From assembly GCA_002082585.1 (NCBI GenBank), contig CP020563.1, forward strand, positions 731,001-795,000: 64,000 bases of DNA, in the 5' to 3' direction. The stretch is from Kitasatospora albolonga. Lineage in GTDB: Bacteria > Actinomycetota > Actinomycetes > Streptomycetales > Streptomycetaceae. Positions within the stretch are counted from its first letter, which is position 1. Each line of letters opens with the position of its first letter. Below, one piece after another: positions 8,343-15,924 of the stretch. Under the pieces are notes generated by a model. The model had not been told where the DNA came from. It did not search any database and was given only the letters and a program-made list of their open reading frames with translations. A program made the position numbers and the translations under genes.

Positions 8343-9176
8343 GAAGGCGCCCTCCGGCGGTTCGGGCGAGGCGACGGCGTCAGCGTCCCGCACCGGGCGG
8401 GCCCCACCGATGAACCGGACCAGCGCGTCACCGTGCGTGACCCTGGCCGGAAAGGCGTCGGCGGCGCAGCGGCGGATGAGCGGCGCCGTGTCGATGGGGG
8501 CGTGCGAGGCCAGCAGCACGACATTGCCGAAGCGCCTGCCGCGCAGCACCGCCGGTTCACCGATCAGCGCCAGCTCCTCGAAGGCCGCCGCGAAGTTGGC
8601 GAGTTGGGAGCGGAGGAACGCGAAGGGCGCGCTGTCGGCCAGGTTGGCCGCGTAGATCCCGTCGCGCCGCAGCACCCGCCCGGCGGCCCGCGCGTACTCC
8701 ACCGAGGTCAGGTGGGCCGGGACCCGGGAGCCGCCGAAGACGTCCGCGACGACGAGATCGGCGGACCGGGCCGGTGCCGCTTCCAGCCGGGCCCGGGCGT
8801 CGGCGGCGTGCACGCTGATGCCGCTGCCGTCGGGCAGCGGCAGATGCTCCCGCACCATCCGCAGCAGCTCGCGGTCCGCCTCGACGACGTCCTGCCGCGA
8901 GCCGGGGCGGACCGCCGCGACGTACCGGGGCACGGTCAGCGCGCCGCCGCCGAGGTGCAGGACGTCCAGCGGGGTACCGGCGGGCGCCGCGCACTCCACG
9001 ACATGCGCGAGGCGCCGTACGTACTCGAACTCCAGGTACGTCGGATCGTCGAGGTCCACGTACGACTGGGGCGCTTCGTCGACCGTCAGCAGCCAGGCCC
9101 GGTCGCGGTCCACATCGGGCAGCAGCCGGGCGGTGCCGCAGTCGACCTCGCGGATGACGGGTATCGGATCGTTCAC
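8331..9176 (-). CDS. Spermidine-synthase-like (SpeE-fold) protein
   Basis: A 281-aa Rossmann-fold protein. LDVLHLGGGALTVPRYVA is the AdoMet-type nucleotide motif and VVEADRELLRMVREHL the acidic second strand, as in spermidine synthases. VADVFGG takes the place of the catalytic DxxDP region, so true aminopropyl transfer is doubtful; actinobacteria carry many spermidine-synthase-like proteins of this kind. Starts with ATG at 9176, 68 bp downstream of tuf on the same strand but behind a strong terminator. Its final codons lie in the tandem repeat at 8272-8342. Confidence 0.8.
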   Translation of the reverse strand: MNDPIPVIREVDCGTARLLPDVDRDRAWLLTVDEAPQSYVDLDDPTYLEFEYVRRLAHVVECAAPAGTPLDVLHLGGGALTVPRYVAAVRPGSRQDVVEADRELLRMVREHLPLPDGSGISVHAADARARLEAAPARSADLVVADVFGGSRVPAHLTSVEYARAAGRVLRRDGIYAANLADSAPFAFLRSQLANFAAAFEELALIGEPAVLRGRRFGNVVLLASHAPIDTAPLIRRCAADAFPARVTHGDALVRFIGGARPVRDADAVASPEPPEGAFSIG

Positions 9177-9196
9177 CCCTCCATTGTCGCGCGGCC

Positions 9197-9238
9197 CCGC
9201 CGCCCGTCACCCCCGTATCCAGGGGTGGCGGGCGGCGG
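9197..9238 (-). terminator. Terminator of the divergent tuf gene
   Basis: A long hairpin: CCGCCGCCCG-T-CACCCC at 9197-9213 pairs with GGGGTG-G-CGGGCGGCGG at 9222-9238, about 17 pairs with one mismatch and an 8-nt loop. It starts 7 bp after the tuf stop and precedes the next gene on the same strand. Confidence 0.75.
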
Positions 9239-9244
9239 CGGCCC

Positions 9245-10420
9245 TCAGAACAGCCCGGTGACCGTGCCCGCGCCGACCGTGCGCCCGCCCTCGCGGATCG
9301 CGAAGCCGAGGCCGGATTCCAGCGGGACGTCACGGCCCAGCTCCACGGTCATGGTGACCGTGTCACCGGGGCGCGCGACCGCCGTCCCGCCGAGGTCGAC
9401 GTCCCCGACGACGTCCGCCGTACGGATGTAGAACTGCGGCCGGTAACCGGTGGCGACCGGGGTGGACCGGCCGCCCTCCTTCGCCGACAGGACGTACACC
9501 TGCGCGGTGAACCGGCGGCTGGGCGTGACACTGCCGGGCGCGGCCACGACATGGCCGCGCCGGACCCGGTCACGCTCCACGCCGCGCAGGAGCAGCGCCA
9601 CGTTGTCCCCGGCCTCGGCGGACTCCATCGGCTTGCCGAAGGTCTCCAGACCGGTGACGACCGTCTCGATGTCCGCGCCCAGCACCTGGACCCGGTCCCC
9701 CACGCGGACGGTGCCGCGCTCGACGGCGCCGGTGACGACGGTGCCCCGGCCGGTGATGGTCAGGACGTTCTCGACGGAGAGCAGGAACGGCGCGTCGGTG
9801 TAGCGCACCGGCATCGGTACGTATGTGTCGACGGCGTCCAGCAGCCCTTCGATCGCCGCCGTCCACCGTGGGTCGCCCTCCAGCGCCTTGAGCCCGGAGA
9901 CCCGGACCACGGGAACGGTGTCGCCGCCGTACCCGTGCGCGGAAAGCAGCTCACGGACCTCCAGCTCGACCAGGTCGATCAGCTCGGGGTCGCCCGCGTC
10001 GGCCTTGTTGAGGGCGACGACGATGTGGTCGACGCCCACTTGACGGGCCAGCAGGACGTGCTCGGCGGTCTGCGGCATGATCCCGTCGAGCGCGGAGACG
10101 ACGAGGATCGCCCCGTCGAGCTGCGCCGCGCCGGTCACCATGTTCTTGATGTAGTCCGCGTGACCGGGCATGTCGACGTGCGCGTAGTGGCGGGTGTCGG
10201 TCTCGTACTCGACGTGCGCGATGTTGATGGTGATACCGCGCTGGGCCTCCTCGGGGGCCCGGTCGATCCGGTCGAAGGACACGTAGGAGGTGGAGCTGCC
10301 GCCCCGCTCGCTGAGGACCTTGGTGATGGCGGCGGTGAGGGTGGTCTTGCCGTGGTCGACGTGGCCCATGGTGCCGATGTTGAGGTGCGGCTTGGTGCGC
10401 ACGTAAGCCGTCTTGGACAT
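9245..10420 (-). CDS. tuf3: Divergent elongation factor Tu (EF-Tu3 type)
   Basis: GTPase delivering aminoacyl-tRNA to the ribosome, 391 aa with all three EF-Tu domains. G1 GHVDHGKT is at residues 19-26, followed by DMPGHAD, NKAD and a SGLKAL-type G5. Domain 2 has [13 protein letters not shown], and [10 protein letters not shown] is in domain 3. Differences from a main EF-Tu include [11 protein letters not shown] instead of the usual VAATDGPMPQT, and NKADAG. This fits the divergent, conditionally expressed third tuf of Streptomyces. A main tuf normally sits in the str operon with fusA, absent here. ATG at 10420 follows AAGGAACGAGCC. When it is made cannot be read from sequence. Confidence 0.88.
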   Translation of the reverse strand: MSKTAYVRTKPHLNIGTMGHVDHGKTTLTAAITKVLSERGGSSTSYVSFDRIDRAPEEAQRGITINIAHVEYETDTRHYAHVDMPGHADYIKNMVTGAAQLDGAILVVSALDGIMPQTAEHVLLARQVGVDHIVVALNKADAGDPELIDLVELEVRELLSAHGYGGDTVPVVRVSGLKALEGDPRWTAAIEGLLDAVDTYVPMPVRYTDAPFLLSVENVLTITGRGTVVTGAVERGTVRVGDRVQVLGADIETVVTGLETFGKPMESAEAGDNVALLLRGVERDRVRRGHVVAAPGSVTPSRRFTAQVYVLSAKEGGRSTPVATGYRPQFYIRTADVVGDVDLGGTAVARPGDTVTMTVELGRDVPLESGLGFAIREGGRTVGAGTVTGLF

Positions 10421-10476
10421 GGCTCGTTCCTTAAGAACTCGAAGCTGAGAAGAGAGAAAGACCCCAGGGCCCCGCC

Positions 10477-10519
10477 GACCCTCCCCTTGCGGGGTCCGCC
10501 GGACTGTCGGGGGAGGGTC
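10477..10519 (-). terminator. Terminator-like hairpin in the tuf leader
   Basis: GACCCTCCCC at 10477-10486 pairs perfectly with GGGGAGGGTC at 10510-10519. Reading leftward, the hairpin is followed within about 15 nt by a pyrimidine run (TCTTTCTCTCTTCTC), then the ribosome binding site and start of tuf at 10420. It also overlaps the stop of the small reading frame at 10518. It could end transcription of that frame or attenuate tuf. Confidence 0.6.
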
Positions 10520-10664
10520 AGCTTCGGGCGCCGCCGATGGGCGCCGCCGCTGCGATGACGGCTGCGGTGGAGGCCGTGGCCACGTCGTTGACGGCAGCCT
10601 TCGGCGCGTCCGCGACTGCGGACGGCGCTGCGAGGAAGGCGTACCGGAACATGCCTCTGATCAT
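10518..10664 (-). CDS. Possible small Ala-rich peptide upstream of tuf
   Basis: A short frame of 48 codons, or 44 from the second ATG at 10652. It starts [17 protein letters not shown] and continues as an Ala/Val-rich helix-like sequence ending GGARS. Third-position GC is high and codon choice looks coding. No strong ribosome binding site is visible. It lies 98 bp upstream of tuf on the same strand and its stop is inside the terminator-like hairpin. It may be a leader peptide or a small membrane peptide; I do not recognise it. Confidence 0.4.
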   Translation of the reverse strand: MIRGMFRYAFLAAPSAVADAPKAAVNDVATASTAAVIAAAAPIGGARS

Positions 10665-10726
10665 GGCGGGGCGGGACCGCGGCGTCGAATGGTTTTCCGC
10701 GTGGCTTCCCGTGGCTTCCCCGCGCC

Positions 10727-11560
10727 TCAGAGGTTCTTGAGCGCCTCGCGCACGGAGAGCGGGGACAGCCGGGTCCGGGCACCCTCGACGAAGTCGCGTA
10801 CGGCGGTGGGGTCGGTCTTCGCGTACTCCCGCAGCGCCCAGCCGATCGCCTTGCGGATGAAGAAGTCCGGGTGGTCCGCGCGGCGCAGGCAGTAGCCGAA
10901 GAGGCGGTCGGTGTCGGTGGCCTCCTTGTAGCGCAGCTGGTGAAGGAGGGCGGTACGGGCGACCCACAGGTTCTCGTCCTCGGCCCACCGGTCCATCTCC
11001 CGGGCGAGCGCCGGATCGGCGGCCACCAGCGGCCCCGCGACATGCGCGGCGAGCAGATCGACCGTGTCCCACCAGGGGGTGGTGGTGACGAGGTGGTGCA
11101 GGACGGGCAGGAAGCCGGAGGAGCAGGAGGCCACGTACCGGCGGAGGTAGTCGACGGCGAAGTACTGGTACTCGCGCTCGGGCAGCTCCCAGCAGCGCAG
11201 CGCGACCGCCGTGCAGTCCCGCTCGTCCGGCCGCCCGGTGCCCGCCAGCACGGCCTTCGACAGGGCCCGGCGCCGAGGGGTGGGAATCCCGAGGAAGGGG
11301 GCGATGTGCTTCATGTACGCGGCGGCTCCCTCGGCCCGTACGGGATCGGCGGCCGGGGCGTACGCCTCGGTCAGCCGCGCGAGCACGGTGTCGGCGAGCG
11401 GACTGTCCGGTACGGCGGGAGCGTCCGGTACGGCAGCGGGAAGCGGGCTGTCCGTTACGTCAAGGTCGTCCGGTACGGCACCGGGAAGCGGGTCGTCCGG
11501 TTCGGCGGGGGCGGAGGCTGCTGCAGGGTCCACGCGACGTACGTTACGGCGATCATCCAC
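10727..11560 (-). CDS. DNA alkylation repair protein, AlkD type
   Basis: HEAT-repeat DNA glycosylase family that removes positively charged alkylated bases. The AlkD-like core spans about residues 60-277, with WELPEREYQYFAVDYLRR, TTPWWDTVDLLAAHVAG (the WWDTVD helix), DENLWVARTALL and FFIRKAIGWALREYAKTDP, typical of the active-site groove. Residues 10-58 are a Pro/Asp/Val repeat (PLPGAVPDD, PLPAAVPDA, PDSPLADTV) absent from the family core, reflecting a GTCCGGTACGGC-type DNA repeat. GTG at 11560 or a later GTG could be the start. Divergent from a TVP38-like gene with 22 bp between. Confidence 0.87.
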   Translation of the reverse strand: MDDRRNVRRVDPAAASAPAEPDDPLPGAVPDDLDVTDSPLPAAVPDAPAVPDSPLADTVLARLTEAYAPAADPVRAEGAAAYMKHIAPFLGIPTPRRRALSKAVLAGTGRPDERDCTAVALRCWELPEREYQYFAVDYLRRYVASCSSGFLPVLHHLVTTTPWWDTVDLLAAHVAGPLVAADPALAREMDRWAEDENLWVARTALLHQLRYKEATDTDRLFGYCLRRADHPDFFIRKAIGWALREYAKTDPTAVRDFVEGARTRLSPLSVREALKNL

Positions 11561-11582
11561 CGTTTTCGGTTACTCTCCCCGA

Positions 11583-12305
11583 ATGTTCGACCCCGTCCCC
11601 ACCACCCGTCCCGCCGGTGGTGCGGCCCTTCGCTTCTCGAAGGCGCTGCTCTCCCCCTGGTCCCGGTTCTCACTGCTCGTCGCGGTGCTGCTGGCCGCCG
11701 CGTCGACGATGCTGCTGTTCGAACCACAGCGGCTGCTGGCGTCGGGCTGGCCGGAGCAGCTGACCGGTGGTGGTGCGGCGATGCTGTTCGGGCTCGCGTA
11801 CGGGGCGCTGACCGTGGCGTTCGTGCCGCGCCCGCTCCTGAACCTCGCCGCCGGGGCGCTCTTCGGTACGCAGACGGGGCTGATAGCGGCGCTGGCGGGC
11901 ACGGTGCTGGGCGCGGGCGTCTCGTTCATGCTGGGCCGGGTGCTGGGCCAGGACGCGCTGCGCACCCTGCTGCGCGGGCGGGTGCTCACCGCCGCCGACG
12001 GGGTGCTGAGCCGGCACGGCTTCCGCTCGGTGCTGGCGCTCCGCCTCTTCCCCGGTATCCCCTTCGCCGCCGCCAACTACTGTGCGGCGACCTCCCGCAT
12101 GGGTTATCCGCCCTTCCTCCTGGCCACCGGGATCGGCTCCATCCCTAACACGGCGGCGTACGTGATAGCGGGCAGCGAGGCCGCGTCGCCGACCTCGCCG
12201 CTGTTCCTGGCCGCGACGGGGTTCATCGTGCTCTCCGGTCTCGGCGGCGCGCTGGTGGCCTGGCGCAAGCGCCACCGGCTCCGCCGGGACACGCCGAAGG
12301 GCTGA
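11583..12305 (+). CDS. TVP38/TMEM64 family membrane protein
   Basis: A 240-aa polytopic membrane protein of the TVP38/TMEM64 (DedA-related, SNARE-associated) family. Hydrophobic helices lie at about residues 25-45, 60-80, 85-110 and 190-230. The central re-entrant motif FVPRPLLNLAAGALFGTQTGLIAALAGTVLGAG and the LRLFPGIPFAAANYCAATSRM block are diagnostic. DedA relatives act in membrane homeostasis and lipid-carrier movement, and the undecaprenyl-diphosphate phosphatase gene lies just downstream on the same strand. ATG at 11583 follows a 22-bp divergent gap. Confidence 0.85.
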   Translation: MFDPVPTTRPAGGAALRFSKALLSPWSRFSLLVAVLLAAASTMLLFEPQRLLASGWPEQLTGGGAAMLFGLAYGALTVAFVPRPLLNLAAGALFGTQTGLIAALAGTVLGAGVSFMLGRVLGQDALRTLLRGRVLTAADGVLSRHGFRSVLALRLFPGIPFAAANYCAATSRMGYPPFLLATGIGSIPNTAAYVIAGSEAASPTSPLFLAATGFIVLSGLGGALVAWRKRHRLRRDTPKG

Positions 12306-12495
12306 CCGGGACACGGCGGAAGCCCCGGCGGACGACGGCACCGGAACGACCGGTGCGGTCAGCCTGGCGTTCACTTTCAGGCGATACGCTGCCCGCGACC
12401 TCGATGTCCTTGACGTCGCTCCGCACTCCGCACGCAGCCGACGGGCCCGCCGCCCGTGGCCGATGCACGATCACCTCCGGGATGGCTTAAGCCCC

Positions 12496-13368
12496 ATGAG
12501 CTGGTTCGAATCATTCGTCCTGGGACTCGTTCAGGGACTGACCGAGTTCCTGCCGATCTCCTCCAGCGCCCATCTGCGGCTGACCGCCGCGTTCGCCGGC
12601 TGGCAGGACCCGGGGGCGGCCTTCACCGCCATCAGCCAGATCGGCACGGAGGCGGCGGTGCTGATCTACTTCCGCAAGGACATCGCGCGCATCCTTTCGG
12701 CGTGGTTCCGCTCGCTGACGGACAAGGAGATGCGCAGCGACCACGATGCCCAGGTGGGATGGCTGGTCATCGTGGGCTCGCTCCCCATCGGGGTGCTGGG
12801 CATCACGCTCAAGGACCAGATCGAGGGCCCCTTCCGCGACCTGCGGCTGATCGCGACGACGCTCATCGTCATGGGCATCGTCCTCGGGATCGCCGACCGG
12901 CTGGCCGCACGCGACGAGGCGGGCGGCAAGCACCGCGCCGTGAAGGAACGCAAGACGCTCAAGGACCTCGGCGTCCGGGACGGTCTGATCTACGGCTTCT
13001 GCCAGGCGATGGCGCTGATCCCCGGTGTCTCGCGCTCGGGCGCGACGATCAGCGGTGGTCTGCTGATGGGCTACACGCGCGAGTCGGCCGCCCGCTACTC
13101 CTTCCTGCTGGCCATCCCGGCGGTGCTCGCCTCGGGCGCGTACGAGCTGAAGGACGTGGGCGAGGGCCATGTGTCCTGGGGGCCGACGATCTTCGCGACG
13201 CTGGTGGCGTTCTTTGTCGGATATGCCGTTATCGCGTGGTTCATGAAGTTCATTACGACCAAGAGCTTCATGCCGTTCGTGATCTACCGGGTGGCGCTCG
13301 GTATCCTCATCTTCATCCTCGTCTCGGCCGGTGTGCTGAGCCCGCACGCGGGTGAGTCCGCGGGCTGA
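12496..13368 (+). CDS. uppP: Undecaprenyl-diphosphate phosphatase
   Basis: BacA/UppP family integral membrane enzyme (290 aa) that dephosphorylates undecaprenyl diphosphate to regenerate the lipid carrier of peptidoglycan synthesis; such enzymes confer some bacitracin resistance. LVQGLTEFLPISSSAHL near the N-terminus and PGVSRSGATISGGL hold the conserved Glu and Ser/Arg residues. Six or more hydrophobic helices follow. ATG at 12496 (MSWFESF) is chosen over an upstream in-frame ATG at 12463 because the family begins here. A clean terminator follows. Confidence 0.95.
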   Translation: MSWFESFVLGLVQGLTEFLPISSSAHLRLTAAFAGWQDPGAAFTAISQIGTEAAVLIYFRKDIARILSAWFRSLTDKEMRSDHDAQVGWLVIVGSLPIGVLGITLKDQIEGPFRDLRLIATTLIVMGIVLGIADRLAARDEAGGKHRAVKERKTLKDLGVRDGLIYGFCQAMALIPGVSRSGATISGGLLMGYTRESAARYSFLLAIPAVLASGAYELKDVGEGHVSWGPTIFATLVAFFVGYAVIAWFMKFITTKSFMPFVIYRVALGILIFILVSAGVLSPHAGESAG

Positions 13369-13382
13369 CGCCACGGTTGCGC

Positions 13383-13412
13383 GTCCCCGCCCGGGAGCAG
13401 CCGGGCGGGGAC
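13383..13412 (+). terminator. Terminator after uppP
   Basis: A perfect 12-bp stem, GTCCCCGCCCGG at 13383-13394 with its complement at 13401-13412 and loop GAGCAG, lies 14 bp after the uppP stop. Confidence 0.75.
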
Positions 13413-13484
13413 GATCCAGCAGCGCAGCAGCCAGCAGCGCGGATAGATGTCACCACCGTAGAGCGAGGGTCTGACAACGCCGGT

Positions 13485-14042
13485 TCAGCGGCCCGTGAGC
13501 CCCGTCGCCGCCAGGACCGCGTCCACCGTCTCTTCCACCGTCAGCCCGGCGTTGTCGATCCAGAGGCCCTCGTCGGCCAGTTCGGTGCGCATCGCCGCGT
13601 CCAGGAAGGACCAGTCCGTGGTGAGCGTCTTGTCCCGGGCGAGGTTGCGCTCCCCCGCCTTCGCCGCACCCGGGGCGAGGACCACGAAGTGCAGCGGCCC
13701 GACGGCGGTCTGCCGCCGGTAGAAGCCGAGGTGGGCCCGGCGGACGACCACGTCGTCGATGACCGGGACGAACCCGGCGGAGACGAAACTGTCCGCCAGC
13801 AGGCAGGCGTTGCGGGCCCGGAGGAAGATCTGCCGGTCCGCCTCGGCGTCCGGCTCCGGGGAGGGCCACCGCCCGCCCGTGACAATGAGTCCCTGGAGCG
13901 CGTCCACCTCGATATGGGCCGAGGCGGCGAACCGGGCCGCCAGCGCGGCGGCCACCGTGGACTTCCCGCTGCCGGGGATACCGCTCAGCAGGACCGCCCC
14001 CGCCGCCGGTTCGCCGTCCACCGGCACTTCGTTCCAGGTCAT
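13485..14042 (-). CDS. P-loop phosphotransferase (zeta-toxin/AAA_33-like kinase)
   Basis: A 185-aa P-loop protein. Walker A GIPGSGKST is at residues 21-29, followed by IEVDALQGLI. A central VIDDVVVRR fits a Walker B or substrate-binding strand, and ARDKTLT resembles a lid Arg. This resembles small-molecule kinases of the chloramphenicol phosphotransferase/zeta superfamily. No antitoxin-like partner is adjacent, which argues against a toxin-antitoxin role. ATG at 14042. Substrate unknown. Confidence 0.75.
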   Translation of the reverse strand: MTWNEVPVDGEPAAGAVLLSGIPGSGKSTVAAALAARFAASAHIEVDALQGLIVTGGRWPSPEPDAEADRQIFLRARNACLLADSFVSAGFVPVIDDVVVRRAHLGFYRRQTAVGPLHFVVLAPGAAKAGERNLARDKTLTTDWSFLDAAMRTELADEGLWIDNAGLTVEETVDAVLAATGLTGR

Positions 14043-14111
14043 CGTCCCCGCTCCGCCCCCGGGCGGCCCGCGCCGCGCCCCCGGTGATCGTAGGGCACCG
14101 GGGGCGGGGAA

Positions 14112-14156
14112 CGTCTCCGGCCGGACGGACGGGCGGCCAGGCCGTACGCGGAGACG
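14112..14156 (-). terminator. Hairpin after the ECF sigma gene
   Basis: CGTCTCCG at 14112-14119 pairs with CGGAGACG at 14149-14156, with additional GGCC pairing inside. It begins 5 bp beyond the sigma-factor stop in the direction of transcription. Confidence 0.55.
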
Positions 14157-14161
14157 CCCCG

Positions 14162-14824
14162 CTAGCAGAGGGCCGGGCCAACGGCCGCCATCACCCGCTC
14201 ACCCGGTTCCGTACGCCACTGCCCGGCCAGCTCCCGGCGGGCGCGCGCCACGCGGGAGCGCACCGTACCGACGGGGCATCCGGCGGCGTCGGCCGCCTCC
14301 TCGTAGGAGAGCCCCAGCACCTGCGTCAGCACGAATGCCTGGCGGCGCGCGGGGTCCAGGCGGTGCAGGGCGTCGAAGACGGCGACCGACTCGTCGAACC
14401 CGGGGAGGTGGCGCGGCTGGACCCGTTCCGCCGCGCCCTGCCAGTCGGCGGTGTCGGCGGTCCGGGGGCGCACGGCGGCCGTGCGGTGGCGGTCGATGAC
14501 GACGCGCCGGGCGATGGAGAGCAGCCAGGTGCGGGCGCAGGAGCGTCCGGCGAACCGGGCCAGTCCGCTCATCGCCCGCAGATAGGTCTCCTGGGCGAGG
14601 TCGTCGGCGCCCGGGACGTCGGCGCTGAGGTAGGCGACGAACCTCCGGACGTCCTCGTAGGTCGCCCGGACGAAACGGTCGGCGGCCTCCTGGTCACCGC
14701 CGCCCGCGGCCAGCGCCCAGTCGGTGATCTGTACGTCGTTCCGGCGGGTGGTGTACGCGCGGGGCCGGGGTTCCGGGGCGGTCGGCGGCCGGGTGGGGAG
14801 GGAGGGGATGGCAGTCGGGGTCAC
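14162..14824 (-). CDS. ECF-family RNA polymerase sigma factor
   Basis: A 220-aa sigma-70-family factor with regions 2 and 4 only. Region 2 (about residues 40-110) includes DDLAQETYLRAM and SCARTWLLSIARRVVIDRHR. Region 4 (about 150-205) has LGLSYEEAADAAGCPVGTVRSRVARARREL, the -35-recognition helix-turn-helix. GTG at 14824 is chosen because GAAGGACTGCT lies directly upstream. No obvious anti-sigma factor is adjacent; the His-rich membrane protein upstream on the same strand is the only candidate partner. Confidence 0.9.
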   Translation of the reverse strand: MTPTAIPSLPTRPPTAPEPRPRAYTTRRNDVQITDWALAAGGGDQEAADRFVRATYEDVRRFVAYLSADVPGADDLAQETYLRAMSGLARFAGRSCARTWLLSIARRVVIDRHRTAAVRPRTADTADWQGAAERVQPRHLPGFDESVAVFDALHRLDPARRQAFVLTQVLGLSYEEAADAAGCPVGTVRSRVARARRELAGQWRTEPGERVMAAVGPALC

Positions 14825-14933
14825 AGCAGTCCTTCGCGTCCTGGCGGAGCCGCGGCGCGGTCGGCGGGCCCGGCTCCGCGTGACCGGCCTCGCGGACGCC
14901 CTGGGGGCGGTTCCGCGGACCGGCATGCCTGTC

Positions 14934-14963
14934 ACGGGTGTGCGCGGGAGCGCGCACACCCGT
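14934..14963 (-). terminator. Terminator between His-rich membrane gene and sigma gene
   Basis: A perfect 12-bp stem, ACGGGTGTGCGC at 14934-14945 and its complement at 14952-14963 with a 6-nt loop, lies 42 bp after the stop of the membrane-protein gene. It would reduce read-through into the sigma gene, so the two need not be co-expressed. Confidence 0.65.
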
Positions 14964-15004
14964 ACCGCCACCGGGCCGTACGGGACCGGGTGGTCGGTCG
15001 GAGG

Positions 15005-15703
15005 TCACGGGGAGGGGACGGGAAGCGGTGGACCGCGCCGGGAGATGGCGTGCAGGGCGAGAAGGTCCTGCGGGCGGCGGCCCGGTCTGCGGCGGGTGCG
15101 CCGCCGTACGGGCGGGACGCCGTCGAGCGGGGCCGCCGACCAGAGGCGCCAGGCTGTCCGCAGCGGCGCCCGGACGAACAGGGCCAGGCAGCGGCCCAGC
15201 CGGGCGAGGGCCACCTCTCCGCGCCACAGCCACCAGCCGCAGACCAGCCCGGCGACCGCGTGGGCGGCGGCCATGCCGAGGGTGAACACCGAACCGTCGA
15301 AGGCCGCCAGAAGCCCCGTCAGATGCGCGGTGTCCCCGGCCGCCGGACCCGCGCCGAAAGCATGGGAGGCGTGGCTCGCCATCGCCCCGTGCGCGTGGTG
15401 CGCGCTCCCCGCGCCGCCCGCTCCGGAGGCGGCCGGGAGGCAGGCGGCGGCAGCGCTGAAGCAGGCGTGCAGACCCAACTGGCCCAGGACATGGGCCGAT
15501 ACGGTGACCGGGGCGCTCCGTTCGCGGCCCGCGAGCCACCAGCCGGCGGCGGCGACAGGCGCGAGGACGGCCACCAGGGGCAGGAGCGGCAGCGGCCCGT
15601 CGGACATCAGGGCATGGCCGAGTCCGGACACGGCGACGCACACGACCGCGAACAGCGCGGTGCGGGCGAGGCGGAGTGCGGTTCCGGCTCCCATGGCGGT
15701 CAT
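15005..15703 (-). CDS. His-rich integral membrane protein of unknown function
   Basis: A 232-aa protein I do not recognise. Hydrophobic helices lie at about residues 10-32, 36-57, 70-95 and 130-160. Between helices 3 and 4 is a His/Met-rich loop (SAHHAHGAMASHASHAF), suited to binding copper or another soft metal. The C-terminus is Arg/Pro-rich and probably cytoplasmic. ATG at 15703 or 15694 could be the start. It lies upstream of an ECF sigma gene and divergent from a ferric-reductase-like gene, so a metal or redox response is plausible but inferred. Confidence 0.7.
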   Translation of the reverse strand: MTAMGAGTALRLARTALFAVVCVAVSGLGHALMSDGPLPLLPLVAVLAPVAAAGWWLAGRERSAPVTVSAHVLGQLGLHACFSAAAACLPAASGAGGAGSAHHAHGAMASHASHAFGAGPAAGDTAHLTGLLAAFDGSVFTLGMAAAHAVAGLVCGWWLWRGEVALARLGRCLALFVRAPLRTAWRLWSAAPLDGVPPVRRRTRRRPGRRPQDLLALHAISRRGPPLPVPSP

Positions 15704-15788
15704 GGTGCCAGCCGTACCCGCCCCGCGGAGAAGGCCAGCAGATGCGGAAACAACGGGAGTTCACCCCGTTTGCCCCAGCCGTTTCTCA

Positions 15789-15804
15789 TGTGATTCATGT
15801 CACA
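15789..15804. promoter_or_regulatory. CRP/FNR-like palindrome TGTGA-N6-TCACA
   Basis: TGTGATTCATGTCACA in the 221-bp divergent spacer is an exact match to the CRP-family half-sites with a 6-bp spacer. It lies 121 bp upstream of the ferric-reductase-like start and 86 bp from the start of the His-rich membrane gene, placed to act on either. It also contains a direct repeat of TCATGT. Binding is inferred. Confidence 0.55.
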
Positions 15805-15924
15805 CAAACCTCGGGGGAACTTTCCTCCCTCCCCCGCCGACTGCTCCAACAGCGCGCCTGCACACGCCTCGTGGCCCGGGGCCTGCGCATCCGCTCCGCC
15901 AGCCGACGCCCCCGAAGAGGCCGC

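Noticed and set aside
13485..14042. A zeta-type toxin of a toxin-antitoxin pair
   Set aside because: P-loop kinase only; no small antitoxin-like gene is adjacent on either side.
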